A stretch of DNA of 64,000 nucleotides from assembly GCF_014646215.1 (NCBI RefSeq), contig NZ_BMNA01000003.1, positions 62,001 through 126,000 on the forward strand, given 5' to 3'. Within the stretch, counting starts at the first letter, position 1. The number at the start of each line of letters is the position of its first letter. The notes under the pieces are model-generated. The model did not search any database, was not told where the DNA came from, and was given only the letters and a program-made list of their open reading frames with translations. Below are positions 1 to 7,523 of this stretch, piece by piece. The DNA is from Nakamurella endophytica. GTDB taxonomy: Bacteria > Actinomycetota > Actinomycetes > Mycobacteriales > Nakamurellaceae. Position numbers and translations under genes: made by a program.

Positions 1-57
1 GGCCAGGTCGGTGCCGGCGGCCTCGGCCGTCGCCTCGTTGTACGAGAAAACGCTCAT
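1..57 (-). CDS. WXG100/Esx-family protein, N-terminal fragment
   Basis: Only the first 19 codons are in the window, reading MSVFSYNEATAEAAGTDLA; the rest lies beyond the left edge. The ATG is preceded by a clear GAGGAG ribosome site at about 62-67. The start resembles small type VII secretion substrates, which begin with a short polar stretch and then an amphipathic helix. It is followed upstream on the same strand by a second, complete WXG100 gene, so the two probably form an EsxA/EsxB-like co-secreted pair. The WxG turn itself is not visible, so the family call rests on context and the N-terminal pattern. Confidence 0.55.
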   Translation of the reverse strand, partial: MSVFSYNEATAEAAGTDLA

Positions 58-166
58 CGTGGATCTCCTCGGTCTGCTCGGGTGGGTCGGGTGGGCGGCC
101 GGCGCCGGGTGGAGCGGCCGGCGACCGGCGCGGCCGGACGGCGCGCGATCGCCGGACCGCAGCGGA

Positions 167-502
167 TCAGGAGCGGAACCGCGCGCCGTCCCAGTCCGAG
201 GCGCCGTGCACCGCGGCCAGTGCGGCGGTCTGCTGGGACTCGTAGCGGTCGTAGAGCCCTCCGGCGTCGCGGACGCAGGACCGGATGGCACCGAGCGCCC
301 GGTTGAGGTCCGCGACCGCGGCGTTCCACGCCTCGGTGAGCCGGCTCCAGCTCGCGTAGGACGAGCCGCGCCACTCGGCCGGCAGCGGTTCGACGGCGGC
401 CAGGAACGCGGCGGCCTGTGCGTTCATCGACGCCTCCGCCGTCTCCAGATGGGTCGCGTGCCGGTTGACGGCGTCGTCGCGGACCGCGAACTTCGGACCC
501 AT
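167..502 (-). CDS. WXG100 family (ESAT-6-like) protein
   Basis: This 111-residue protein has the classical Esx layout: an N-terminal helix, a W44-R-G46 turn matching the WxG motif, and a second helix with alanines and charged residues. There is no signal peptide, as expected for type VII (ESX) substrates, which are exported as helical-hairpin dimers. It lies about 110 bases upstream of the truncated Esx-like gene on the same strand, so the two probably form a heterodimer pair. It is a little longer than the usual 95-100 residues. The secretion machinery (EccC and others) is not in the window. Confidence 0.8.
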   Translation of the reverse strand: MGPKFAVRDDAVNRHATHLETAEASMNAQAAAFLAAVEPLPAEWRGSSYASWSRLTEAWNAAVADLNRALGAIRSCVRDAGGLYDRYESQQTAALAAVHGASDWDGARFRS

Positions 503-599
503 GGCCAGCCCCTCTCGCTCGGGTGCCCCTCCGGCGGCCGGCTGGCGCCGCGCAGGTCACCGGCGAACCGTAGGAGCCGCGGGTGCGCCCGGGTCGGGG

Positions 600-608
600 T
601 TGTCCACA
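600..608 (+). promoter_or_regulatory. exact consensus DnaA box (isolated)
   Basis: The 9-mer TTGTCCACA matches the actinobacterial DnaA box exactly. It sits alone in the 210-base gap between the WXG100 gene and the HAD gene, so it may be a lone binding site or chance. A second exact copy lies at 2345-2353. Confidence 0.3.
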
Positions 609-700
609 GCGCCGGCAGGTGCCGTCGGGGGCGGTCCCGGGAGGACTCGGGCCACGTCGCGCACGCCGGGGTCGGGCCCGCTCGTCGCGAGGGCACCTGA

Positions 701-706
701 CAAGGT
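701..706 (+). promoter_or_regulatory. putative -10 element, leaderless start of HAD gene
   Basis: CAAGGT fits the xAnnnT form of an actinobacterial -10 hexamer and ends 6 bases before the GTG at 713. No ribosome binding site is present. The spacing recurs at many genes in this window. Confidence 0.4.
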
Positions 707-712
707 GGGGCG

Positions 713-1372
713 GTGGCACCACAGGTCGCCGTCTTCGACGTGCTCGGCACGGTCCTCGACGAACGCAGCGGATTCCGAGCCGCACTCACCGCGGTCGACG
801 CCCGGCTCGACGACCCGGACGGTCTCGTCGACCGCTGGCTCGACCGGATCAGCGCGCGCGTGGCGGCGATCGCCGCCGGCACGGCCGGCTGGCGTCCGTG
901 GGAGGACCTGATCGACGAGGGGCTGGCCGAGGTGGCACCCGAGGTCCACCGGCACCACGGTCGCGAGCTGGCGACCGTCGGTCGGCGCCTGCCCGCGTGG
1001 CCGGACAGCGCCCGCGGCATCGCCGCGCTGCGGGGGACGTGCCGGGTGGTCGCCCTGTCCAACGCCGGGCTGCTGCCGCTCGTCGACTGCTCCAGGGCGG
1101 CGGGCATCACCTGGGATGCGGTGCTGTCGGCCGGCATGGTCCGCTCCACGAAGCCGGACCCGCAGGTCTACGGCTTCCTGCTGGACCAGCTCGGTCTCGA
1201 TCCCGCGGAGGTCGTCATGGTCGCCGCGCACCCGTGGGACCTGCGGGCCGCCGCCGAGCAGGGTCTGCGGACCGCCTACGTCCGGCGTCCCGACGGGGAG
1301 CCGGACGGCCGGGACGACTGGGACTGGTCCGTCGGCGACCTGGTCGAGCTGTCGACGGCCCTGCGCGACTGA
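713..1372 (+). CDS. HAD superfamily hydrolase, type II haloacid dehalogenase-like
   Basis: The 219-residue protein shows the (S)-2-haloacid dehalogenase variant of the HAD fold. Nucleophile Asp9 lies in FDVLGT, where the usual second Asp of phosphatases is replaced, as in dehalogenases. The serine motif LSNAG is near residue 115, the lysine is in STKPDP near 150, and the tail motif AAHPWDLRAA is near 170. The family removes halide from 2-haloacids, though many relatives act on other small substrates, so the real substrate is unknown. The GTG start has no Shine-Dalgarno but a -10-like CAAGGT 6 bases upstream, suggesting leaderless expression. It is not obviously linked to the neighbouring type VII secretion genes. 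Confidence 0.82.
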   Translation: MAPQVAVFDVLGTVLDERSGFRAALTAVDARLDDPDGLVDRWLDRISARVAAIAAGTAGWRPWEDLIDEGLAEVAPEVHRHHGRELATVGRRLPAWPDSARGIAALRGTCRVVALSNAGLLPLVDCSRAAGITWDAVLSAGMVRSTKPDPQVYGFLLDQLGLDPAEVVMVAAHPWDLRAAAEQGLRTAYVRRPDGEPDGRDDWDWSVGDLVELSTALRD

Positions 1373-1442
1373 CCGCACCGCCGGCCCCGGGGTCACCGAC
1401 CGCACCGGCTTACCGGCAGGCACCGGCAGGCCGGGCGCCGCG

Positions 1443-2273
1443 TCAGGACCCCGACGCGCCCGCCCGCTGCAGCAGGGTCGCCACCACCACCAGCCCGTCG
1501 ACGACCGAGCCCCGCCCCATCCGGTCGATCCGGCCGTCCCGCAGCGCTGCCGCCCGGCGCAGCACCGTGGCCGACGGATCCGTCCGGCCGCGCCGGAGCG
1601 ACGGCCCGGCCCGGTCCACCAGCACCACGGACACCTCCCGGTTCGCCAGGGGCGCGGGACCGCGTGCGATCCGGTCCCGCACGGCCGCCACCCGGTGGCC
1701 CGCGTCCGCACCTGCTCCGGCGACCACCACGACGTGCTCCACCACGGCCAGGACGCCGGCGAACAGATCGGGGTCGCTGGCCACCGACGGCGTGTCCACC
1801 AGCACCAGGTCGGTGCGCTGCTCCAACCGGACGAGCGCGGCCCGCAGCGCCGTGGCGGTGACGGGGCCGTCCGCCGGCCCGACGCCGAGCACGGGCACCG
1901 CGGCACCCGGGGTGCGGGCCGCCCGCACGGCGGCCCGGGACACCGGCCCGCCGGGTTCGCCGGGTTCCGGCAGCAACCGGGCCAGCCCCGCCCGCTGCGG
2001 GTCGCCGCCGAGCAACTCCGTCACCGACGGCCGCGGCCCGCCCGCTGCCACCGCGTCGAGCACCGTCACCGACAGGTCGGTGAACGCCGTGGCCGCCACC
2101 GCCGCGACGGCGACGACGGTGCTGCGTCCTTCCCCTGGCTCGAGCCCGACGACGGCGACGCTGCGCACGGCCTGCCCACGGGTGGCCGCCGACTGGGCCG
2201 CCCGGAAGCGGGACACCTGCCCACCCAGCCCGGGCGCGAACACGGCGCCGAGCATCCGCGCCAACGGCCGCAC
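1443..2273 (-). CDS. MinD/ParA-like ATPase, type VII secretion-associated
   Basis: The 276-residue protein has a P-loop near residues 43-52 (GLEPGEGRST) and a Walker B-like strand LVLVDTPS near 160, the layout of MinD/CpsD-type ATPases. The usual P-loop lysine is replaced by arginine, and the first lysine of the deviant Walker A is absent, so hydrolysis may be weak or lost. The open frame continues far upstream, but GTG at 2273 is preceded by GGAGG with a 5-base gap and decides the start. MinD-like proteins of this kind are common beside ESX loci in actinomycetes. It is divergent from the 2452 operon and probably helps position or energise that system; this is inference. Confidence 0.6.
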   Translation of the reverse strand: MRPLARMLGAVFAPGLGGQVSRFRAAQSAATRGQAVRSVAVVGLEPGEGRSTVVAVAAVAATAFTDLSVTVLDAVAAGGPRPSVTELLGGDPQRAGLARLLPEPGEPGGPVSRAAVRAARTPGAAVPVLGVGPADGPVTATALRAALVRLEQRTDLVLVDTPSVASDPDLFAGVLAVVEHVVVVAGAGADAGHRVAAVRDRIARGPAPLANREVSVVLVDRAGPSLRRGRTDPSATVLRRAAALRDGRIDRMGRGSVVDGLVVVATLLQRAGASGS

Positions 2274-2344
2274 GGGTACCTCCGTCGTCTCGCCTGCCGG
2301 ACCGGGGACCGATCGTGCCGCACACCGACCGCGCCGGTCGCCGC

Positions 2345-2353
2345 CTGTGGACA
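2345..2353 (-). promoter_or_regulatory. exact consensus DnaA box (isolated)
   Basis: TGTGGACAA is the reverse complement of the consensus TTGTCCACA. It lies in the divergent intergenic region between the MinD-like gene and the EspC-like gene. Function unknown. Confidence 0.3.
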
Positions 2354-2451
2354 ACTCCGTCGTCCCCGCTCCCGGTCCTCCTACCGTCGGCAGCGACCGG
2401 CGGCGGCCGCGGCGCCGCCGGTCCACCGCTCCGCACGGCCCAGGAGGCGAC

Positions 2452-2775
2452 ATGGGATCCCCGTTCGCGCAGTACCCGCCCGACGGTCTGCAGTCCGTCG
2501 GCATCGGGTTGACCGCCGTCGCCGACGAAGTCCGCTCCGGCCTGCACGGCGCAGGCGAGGTGACCGGACTGGCGGCCGACCAGCACCGCATCCGCGTGGC
2601 GGTGGAGCGGTTCCGGGACGAGTGGGAGGCGAGCGTGCGCCGGCTCGGCGAGAGCATCGGCGACTTCGGCGTGGTCAGCGGCCGGATCGGTCGGCTGGCC
2701 GCCGAGACCGACGGGGCGCTGGCCGCCGCTCTGGCCCCGGGGACGCCCGCGATCCGGCCCGGAGGTCCGGTGTGA
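2452..2775 (+). CDS. small EspC/WXG100-like type VII secretion target
   Basis: This 107-residue helical protein has no signal peptide and no membrane segment. Its alternating alanine/charged heptads and length resemble EspC/DUF2580-type ESX targets. A tryptophan in DEWEAS sits near the middle, without a canonical WxG. The ATG has a good AGGAGG site at 2442-2447. Its stop codon overlaps the GTG of the next gene (GTGTGA), so translation is coupled. Together with the MinD-like ATPase and the Esx pair it suggests a secretion accessory locus. The family assignment comes from pattern only. Confidence 0.5.
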   Translation: MGSPFAQYPPDGLQSVGIGLTAVADEVRSGLHGAGEVTGLAADQHRIRVAVERFRDEWEASVRRLGESIGDFGVVSGRIGRLAAETDGALAAALAPGTPAIRPGGPV

Positions 2776-3545
2776 CCGGCCTTGCCGCGGTCTCCCGGCC
2801 GGAGACCGGACCGCGGGAGACCGGACCGCCGACCGTCCGGCTGCGGGTGCCCGACGACTGGCCGCGGTTGGACACCTCGCCGACGACGTGGCGGCGCAGC
2901 GCCGAGGCGCTGGTCGACCGGCTGCTCGGTGCCGGACGGCTGCCGGCCGCGGACCGCCGCTCCGCGGTGTCGGCCCTCGACCACCTGGTCGCCCGGTGCC
3001 AGCGGGCCGGTGCGGTGCTCAGCCTGCTGACGGTGCAGCGGCTGGCCGGCGGGGACGTCGCCACGGCGGGGCTGCACGTCGCCGTCGCCGGCGGCGACCG
3101 GCCCGCGACACTCACGCGTGTCCACCGGCTGCTGCCGCGCACCGGCACCCGATGCGACGTCGCCGCCGTGGCCGGGCCGGCCGTGCTGCACACCGACCGC
3201 ACCACGGCCGTCGCCCCGGACACCGGCCGGCGCACGGGGCTCACCACGCTGCAGCTGTTCGTCCCGCTGCCCGGCACGGCCTGGACCGTCGTCGTCGCGT
3301 CCGCCGTCGGCCACGCCGCGCTGACCGACACGGTGACCGACGTCGTGCTGTCCGTGGGCCGCAGCGTGACGGTCGACCCGGCCGGCGACGGGACCGATGC
3401 AGGCCTTCCGCCGACAGGGGCGGGCCGACCGCCGGGACGGAACGGGCCGCGGCCGACACGGGCCGATCCACCGGGTACCCGCCGCGGGTTCGGCACCGTC
3501 GTGCTCGGCGTCGACCCCGCCCGCCCCGGAGCGGGGGCCTCGTGA
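2772..3545 (+). CDS. conserved hypothetical protein in type VII-like operon
   Basis: I do not recognise this 257-residue protein. The N-terminal 35 residues are polar and proline-rich. The middle (about 40-205) looks like an alpha/beta domain with helices such as TWRRSAEALVDRLLGAG and hydrophobic strands near TTLQLFVPLPG and WTVVVASAVG. The last 45 residues are Pro/Gly/Arg-rich and probably disordered. There is no signal peptide or clear membrane helix. It overlaps the genes on both sides by 4 bases, so all three are probably made together. A chaperone or EspG-like role for the upstream secreted protein is possible but unsupported by any motif I can see. Confidence 0.6.
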   Translation: MTGLAAVSRPETGPRETGPPTVRLRVPDDWPRLDTSPTTWRRSAEALVDRLLGAGRLPAADRRSAVSALDHLVARCQRAGAVLSLLTVQRLAGGDVATAGLHVAVAGGDRPATLTRVHRLLPRTGTRCDVAAVAGPAVLHTDRTTAVAPDTGRRTGLTTLQLFVPLPGTAWTVVVASAVGHAALTDTVTDVVLSVGRSVTVDPAGDGTDAGLPPTGAGRPPGRNGPRPTRADPPGTRRGFGTVVLGVDPARPGAGAS

Positions 3546-3910
3546 CCAGGCCGACGAGCGGCGGCGTCGGGACCAGGCCGACGAGCGGCGCCCTCGGGAC
3601 CGGACCGACGAGCGGCGCCCTCGGGACCGGACCGACGGGCGGCGGCGTGGCGACCGGACCGACGGGCGGCGGCGTGGCGACCGGGCCGCAGGGCGGCGGA
3701 GCAGGCATACCGCCGCGGCCGGCAGCCGTGCTGCAGGCCCATGCCGTGCGGTCCGCGACGGCACGATCGCTGCTGCTGCACGGCCACGACCGCAGACCAC
3801 GCGAGGCGCACCGACCCCTGTCAGCGCTGCTGGCCGGCACGGCGCTGGCGGCGGTGATCGTGGCAGCGGCGGTGATCAGCAGCCGGGTCTCGATGCTGCT
3901 CGGCCGCTGA
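3542..3910 (+). CDS. repeat-rich tail-anchored membrane protein
   Basis: The 122-residue protein begins with six tandem 9-residue units of the type TRPTSGGVG/TGPTGGGVA. A basic, histidine-containing linker follows, then a single C-terminal hydrophobic segment (about 96-117, ALLAGTALAAVIVAAAV) ending near the C terminus. That arrangement suggests a tail-anchored inner-membrane protein with a flexible cytoplasmic or wall-facing arm. The GTG overlaps the stop of the preceding gene, making it the last gene of the 2452 operon. No known family is recognised. Its position fits an ESX-linked membrane component. Confidence 0.55.
   Translation: MTRPTSGGVGTRPTSGALGTGPTSGALGTGPTGGGVATGPTGGGVATGPQGGGAGIPPRPAAVLQAHAVRSATARSLLLHGHDRRPREAHRPLSALLAGTALAAVIVAAAVISSRVSMLLGR
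3545..3706 (+). repeat. 27-bp in-frame tandem repeat, six copies
   Basis: The period is 27 bases, giving 9-residue units. Successive copies differ by single substitutions in a graded way, so the array seems to have grown by local duplication. Confidence 0.85.
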
Positions 3911-4232
3911 TACGGCGCCGGACCGACCGGGCGACCCGGGGCGAGGAGCCATCGGGGGGATCCGGGCGGGTCCGAGTACTCGCGTCGCCGCGGTGGCCGC
4001 GGGTGGCCGGGGTAGCGGTGGCTGGGTGGCCAGGACCGCACCGGGGCCGGCCGCCGCGCCGAGCGCCCGGACATCGCACCGCGCCGCCCGGGACGTCGAT
4101 GCGACGACCGCCGTCACCGCCTGCAGCGATCGCCCCGGCACTTCGTGGACCGACCGGGTGGTTACCGGCGTCGAGCCGCGCGGTCGACGGACTTCGCCCC
4201 ACCCGGGAGGGGTGACGTGACAGGATCGGCCG
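3911..4232. other. intergenic region without a supported gene
   Basis: This 322-base gap lies between the type VII-like operon and the ABC exporter. Open frames here lack start signals and family features. Its only signal is a -10-like CAGGAT at 4221-4226 just before the ABC gene. Confidence 0.5.
4221..4226 (+). promoter_or_regulatory. putative -10 element, leaderless start of ABC ATPase gene
   Basis: CAGGAT lies 6 bases before the ATG at 4233. The purine-rich GGAGGGG further up (around 4207) is too far away to act as a ribosome site for this start. Confidence 0.4.
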
Positions 4233-5342
4233 ATGATCGAGGTCTCGGACCTGTCCAAGGTCTACGGCCAGACCGTCGCCGTCGACCATCTCTCCTTCAC
4301 CGTGCGACCGGGCACCGTCACCGGCTTCCTCGGCCCGAACGGCGCCGGCAAGTCCACGACGATGCGGATGATCCTCGGGCTGGACAACCCGTCGTCCGGG
4401 CAGGCGCTCATCGAGGGCCGCCGCTACGCCGACCTGCAGCGCCCGCTGACCGTCGTCGGCGCCCTGCTCGACGCCACCTGGATCCACCCGAACCGCACCG
4501 CCCGGTCCCACCTGCGCTGGCTGGCCGCCTCGAACGGGCTGCCGCGTCGCCGCGTCGACGAGGTCCTGGACATCGTCGGGCTGTCCTCGGTGGCCGGCAA
4601 GGCGGCGGGCAAGTTCTCGCTGGGCATGAAGCAGCGACTGGGTCTGGCCGGCGCGATCCTCGGCGACCCGCGGGTGCTGCTCTTCGACGAGCCGGTGAAC
4701 GGCCTGGACCCCGAGGGCATCCTCTGGATCCGCCAGTTCATGCGGTCGCTGGCCTCCGCCGGGCGGACGGTGCTGGTGTCCTCGCACCTGCTGTCCGAGA
4801 TGGCCGTCACCGCGGACCACCTGGTCGTCATCGGTCGCGGCCGGCTCATCGCCGACGCCTCGACCCAGGAGTTCATCTCCGCCGCCACCGAGACCACCGT
4901 CCGGGTGCGGTCGCCGCAGCTGCCGCAGCTGGCGGAGCTGCTGCGCGGCCAGGGCATCCGGGTCAGCGAGCAGGACGGTGCGCTCTCGGTGTCCGCGAGC
5001 CCGATCGAGCAGGTGGGGGAGCTGGCCGGGCGTGCCGGGATCGTGCTGCACGAGCTGGCCAGCGTGACCGGCTCGCTGGAACAGGCCTTCATGCAGCTCA
5101 CCGGGGATGCCGTCGAGTACGGCGGGCACTCCGCGGTGCCGGGCGGTCCCGGCCCCGGCGGTCCCGGTTACGGCGGTCCCGGTTACGGCGGTCCCGGTTA
5201 CGGCGGTCCCGGTCCCGGCGGCCCGTTCGGCGGGATGCATCCCGGCGCACCGGCCGGCTCCGGCCCCGCCGGTCCTGCCGGGCCGCCCGGTGGTCCGCCC
5301 CCGCCGCACGCCGGCCACACGACCCCGACGGGAGCCCGCTGA
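4233..5342 (+). CDS. ABC-2 type transporter ATP-binding protein
   Basis: A 369-residue ABC ATPase of the CcmA/drug-exporter group. Walker A GPNGAGKST is near residue 36, the signature region reads FSLGMKQR near 130, Walker B is VLLFDEPVNGLD near 150, and the switch histidine is in SSHLLSE near 190. The ABC domain ends near residue 230. After a 60-residue accessory region comes a Gly/Pro/Tyr tail of GGPGYGGP repeats (about 300-369), which is unusual for this family. Its stop overlaps the ATG of the permease gene (ATGA), so the two make one exporter. Substrate unknown. Confidence 0.9.
   Translation: MIEVSDLSKVYGQTVAVDHLSFTVRPGTVTGFLGPNGAGKSTTMRMILGLDNPSSGQALIEGRRYADLQRPLTVVGALLDATWIHPNRTARSHLRWLAASNGLPRRRVDEVLDIVGLSSVAGKAAGKFSLGMKQRLGLAGAILGDPRVLLFDEPVNGLDPEGILWIRQFMRSLASAGRTVLVSSHLLSEMAVTADHLVVIGRGRLIADASTQEFISAATETTVRVRSPQLPQLAELLRGQGIRVSEQDGALSVSASPIEQVGELAGRAGIVLHELASVTGSLEQAFMQLTGDAVEYGGHSAVPGGPGPGGPGYGGPGYGGPGYGGPGPGGPFGGMHPGAPAGSGPAGPAGPPGGPPPPHAGHTTPTGAR
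5143..5220 (+). repeat. 15-bp tandem repeat encoding Gly-Pro-Gly-Tyr-Gly units
   Basis: Units of ggcggtcccggttac recur in frame in the C-terminal tail of the ABC ATPase gene. Confidence 0.8.
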
Positions 5343-6091
5343 TGTCCCTGCTGACCGTCGAGCGCATCAAGCTCTTCTCGACCCGGTCGCCGTACTGGTG
5401 CCTGGCGGCGGTGCTCGCCGCCTCCCTGCTGTTCGCGTTGCTGTTCGGGCTCGTCGAGGCCGGCCGGAACGCCGAGCCGCGGCTGGTCCTCAGCGGCGTC
5501 GGGCTGGGACAGGACATCTTCATGGTGATGGCGGCGCTGGCCGTCACCACCGAGTACCGCTTCGGCACGCTCAAGACCACGTTCCTGGCCGCGCCGCGGC
5601 GGACCTCGGTGCTGACGGCCAAGACCGTGCTGCTGGCGGTCATCGGCGCGGTCGTCGGCGTGATCTGCCCGTTCGCCGCCTTCTTCTTCAGCAAGGCGCT
5701 GGCATCCGACCCGCCCAGCTCGCTGGTGCTGCAGGGCGAGGTCTGGCGCGAGGTCACCGGCTTCGCGGCACTGTTCGCCGTGTCCGCGGTGATCGCTGTC
5801 GCCGTCGGAACGCTGCTGCGGCAGTCCGCCGGAGCGGTGAGCATCCTGCTGATCTGGCCGCTGCTCATCGAGCAGCTCATCGGTATCATCCCGACGGTCG
5901 GACCCAAAATCCAGCCGTGGCTTCCGTTCCAGGCCGGGGCCGCGTTCGTCTCGCCGACCAGGGCCTCCAGCATCGGCGACGTGCTGTCGTCGAACGGGCC
6001 GACGCCGGTGCAGGGGCTGCTCGCCTTCATCGGCTATGCGGTGGTGCTCTGGGCGGTGGCCGCGGTGGTGCTCCGCCGACGCGACGCCTGA
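5342..6091 (+). CDS. ABC-2 type transporter permease
   Basis: This 249-residue integral membrane protein has about six hydrophobic segments: near 20-40, 58-78, 100-125, 140-162, 165-185 and 222-242. The short cytoplasmic N terminus (MSLLTVERIKLFSTRSPYW) is typical of ABC-2 permeases. It overlaps the upstream ATPase gene by the ATGA junction and is presumably the membrane half of the same exporter. The loop TEYRFGTLKTTFL after the second segment is the common coupling-helix-like motif of this group. Nothing shows the substrate. Confidence 0.88.
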   Translation: MSLLTVERIKLFSTRSPYWCLAAVLAASLLFALLFGLVEAGRNAEPRLVLSGVGLGQDIFMVMAALAVTTEYRFGTLKTTFLAAPRRTSVLTAKTVLLAVIGAVVGVICPFAAFFFSKALASDPPSSLVLQGEVWREVTGFAALFAVSAVIAVAVGTLLRQSAGAVSILLIWPLLIEQLIGIIPTVGPKIQPWLPFQAGAAFVSPTRASSIGDVLSSNGPTPVQGLLAFIGYAVVLWAVAAVVLRRRDA

Positions 6092-6192
6092 CCCCGACCG
6101 GACCGGACACCCGGCATGCCGGACACCCGGCGTGCGGTCCGCCCTCCCCCGTCCTCCCCGGGCCCGGGACGCCCCACGCCGCGCCCGGTGAC

Positions 6193-6198
6193 TACCCT
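6193..6198 (+). promoter_or_regulatory. putative -10 element, leaderless start of trmB
   Basis: TACCCT, a good TAnnnT hexamer, ends 8 bases before the GTG at 6207. No ribosome site lies between them. Confidence 0.5.
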
Positions 6199-6206
6199 CG
6201 ACCACC

Positions 6207-6980
6207 GTGCAGCCCGCCGACGCGCCGACCGACGGCACCCGTCCCGTCGACGACGACCCGGTCACCGGAGACGTCGAGGGCCGGCCGGCCGTCGACCTCG
6301 GTGACCGCCCGGCACACTTCCGCCGCATCGTCAGCTTCAGCCCGCGCAGCGGGCGGTTGAACGACGTCCAGCGTCGCGCCTGGGCCAGCCAGGGGGACCG
6401 GTGGCTGCTGGAGCGGCCCACCGGTCACCTCGACCCGCAGGCCGTGTTCGGGCGGCGGGCACCGCTGGTGCTCGAGATCGGATCGGGGATGGGCGAGTCC
6501 ACGGCCGAGATGGCGGCCGCCCGTCCGGGGATCGACCTGTTGGCGGTGGAGGTCTACAAGCCCGGGGTCGCCCAGACGCTGCACCACCTGGCCAGGACCG
6601 GCGTGGAGAACGTCCGGCTGCTCCGCGCCGACGTCGTCGACGTGCTGCAGCAGCACATCGCGCCGGCCTCGCTGGACGAGGTGTGGGTGTTCTTCCCGGA
6701 CCCGTGGCCCAAGACCCGCCACCTCAAGCGCCGGCTGGTCACCCCGGACTTCGTCGAGCTGGTGACCGGGCGGCTCCGGCGCGGCGGCGTGCTGCGGCTG
6801 GCGACCGACTGGACCCCCTACGCCGAGCAGATGCTCGCCGTCTGCTCGTCCGCCCGCGGCCTGCGCAACGCGCACCCGGGCTGGGCGCCGCGGCCGGACT
6901 TCCGCCCCCGCACCCGGTTCGAACGGCGCGGCCTCGCGGAAGGCCGGACCATCCACGACCTGGTGTTCGTCCGCCGCTGA
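6207..6980 (+). CDS. trmB: tRNA (guanine-N7-)-methyltransferase
   Basis: The 257-residue enzyme methylates G46 of tRNA using S-adenosylmethionine. The SAM-binding motif LEIGSGMGES is near residue 91, followed by the acidic strand LLAVEVYKPG. The family hallmark VFFPDPWPKTRHLKRRL is near 153-170. An additional motif, TDWTPYAEQM, is near 200. An N-terminal extension of about 35 polar residues precedes the conserved RRIVSFSPRSGR segment. The GTG start is preceded by a -10-like TACCCT rather than a ribosome site. It stands alone between the ABC exporter and a convergent MaoC gene. Confidence 0.95.
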   Translation: MQPADAPTDGTRPVDDDPVTGDVEGRPAVDLGDRPAHFRRIVSFSPRSGRLNDVQRRAWASQGDRWLLERPTGHLDPQAVFGRRAPLVLEIGSGMGESTAEMAAARPGIDLLAVEVYKPGVAQTLHHLARTGVENVRLLRADVVDVLQQHIAPASLDEVWVFFPDPWPKTRHLKRRLVTPDFVELVTGRLRRGGVLRLATDWTPYAEQMLAVCSSARGLRNAHPGWAPRPDFRPRTRFERRGLAEGRTIHDLVFVRR

Positions 6981-7058
6981 GCCGGCGCCGGCGTCGCCCG
7001 ACCCGCCCTCCCGGCACCGGCGCGGTCGGACCGCAGGAGCAACCGCTCGCCGACCGGG

Positions 7059-7523
7059 TCAGCCGGCGAGGTACCGGCTCACCGTCTCCGCGACGCAGCA
7101 CGGCTTCGTGGCCCCGTCCGCGGTCACCGACACCGTGGCGACGAGCTGCCAGCCGCCGGCCACCGGTGTCGCGGCGCCCAGCACTGCGGTCGCCCGCACG
7201 GTGCTGCCCGCCCGCACCGGCGCGGGGAAGCGCACTCGGTCCAACCCGTAGTTGATCACCAGGGCCGCACCGTCGACCCGGTACAGCCCGCGGACGAGCA
7301 CCGGCAGCAGCGACAGCGTCAGGTAGCCGTGCGCCACGGTGCCGCCGAACGGACCGGCGGCAGCCCGGTCGGCGTCCAGGTGGATCCACTGGTGATCCCC
7401 GGTGGCGTCCGCGAACGCCCGGATCCGGTCCTGCGACACCACGACACCCTCGCCGGGGCCCAGTCGCTCGCCCGCCGCGGCGGCGAGCTCGTCCGGCCCG
7501 GCGAAGACCCGCGGCTCCGTCAC
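7059..7523 (-). CDS. MaoC family (R)-specific enoyl-CoA hydratase
   Basis: The 154-residue hot-dog-fold protein carries the hydratase motif DATGDHQWIH (catalytic Asp and His) near residue 40 and the conserved GGTVAHGYLTLSLLP near 64-78. Relatives hydrate 2-enoyl-CoA to (R)-3-hydroxyacyl-CoA in fatty-acid or polyhydroxyalkanoate metabolism. GTG at 7523 overlaps the stop of the upstream acyl-CoA dehydrogenase gene (GTGA), so the two are translationally coupled. Their order, dehydrogenase then hydratase, matches successive steps of acyl-CoA beta-oxidation. Confidence 0.88.
   Translation of the reverse strand: MTEPRVFAGPDELAAAAGERLGPGEGVVVSQDRIRAFADATGDHQWIHLDADRAAAGPFGGTVAHGYLTLSLLPVLVRGLYRVDGAALVINYGLDRVRFPAPVRAGSTVRATAVLGAATPVAGGWQLVATVSVTADGATKPCCVAETVSRYLAG

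Noticed and set aside
1443..3800. Single 785-codon minus-strand gene including the MinD-like ATPase
   Set aside because: The upstream half runs antisense through the EspC-like and 2772 genes with low-complexity sequence. A GGAGG site fixes the start at 2273.
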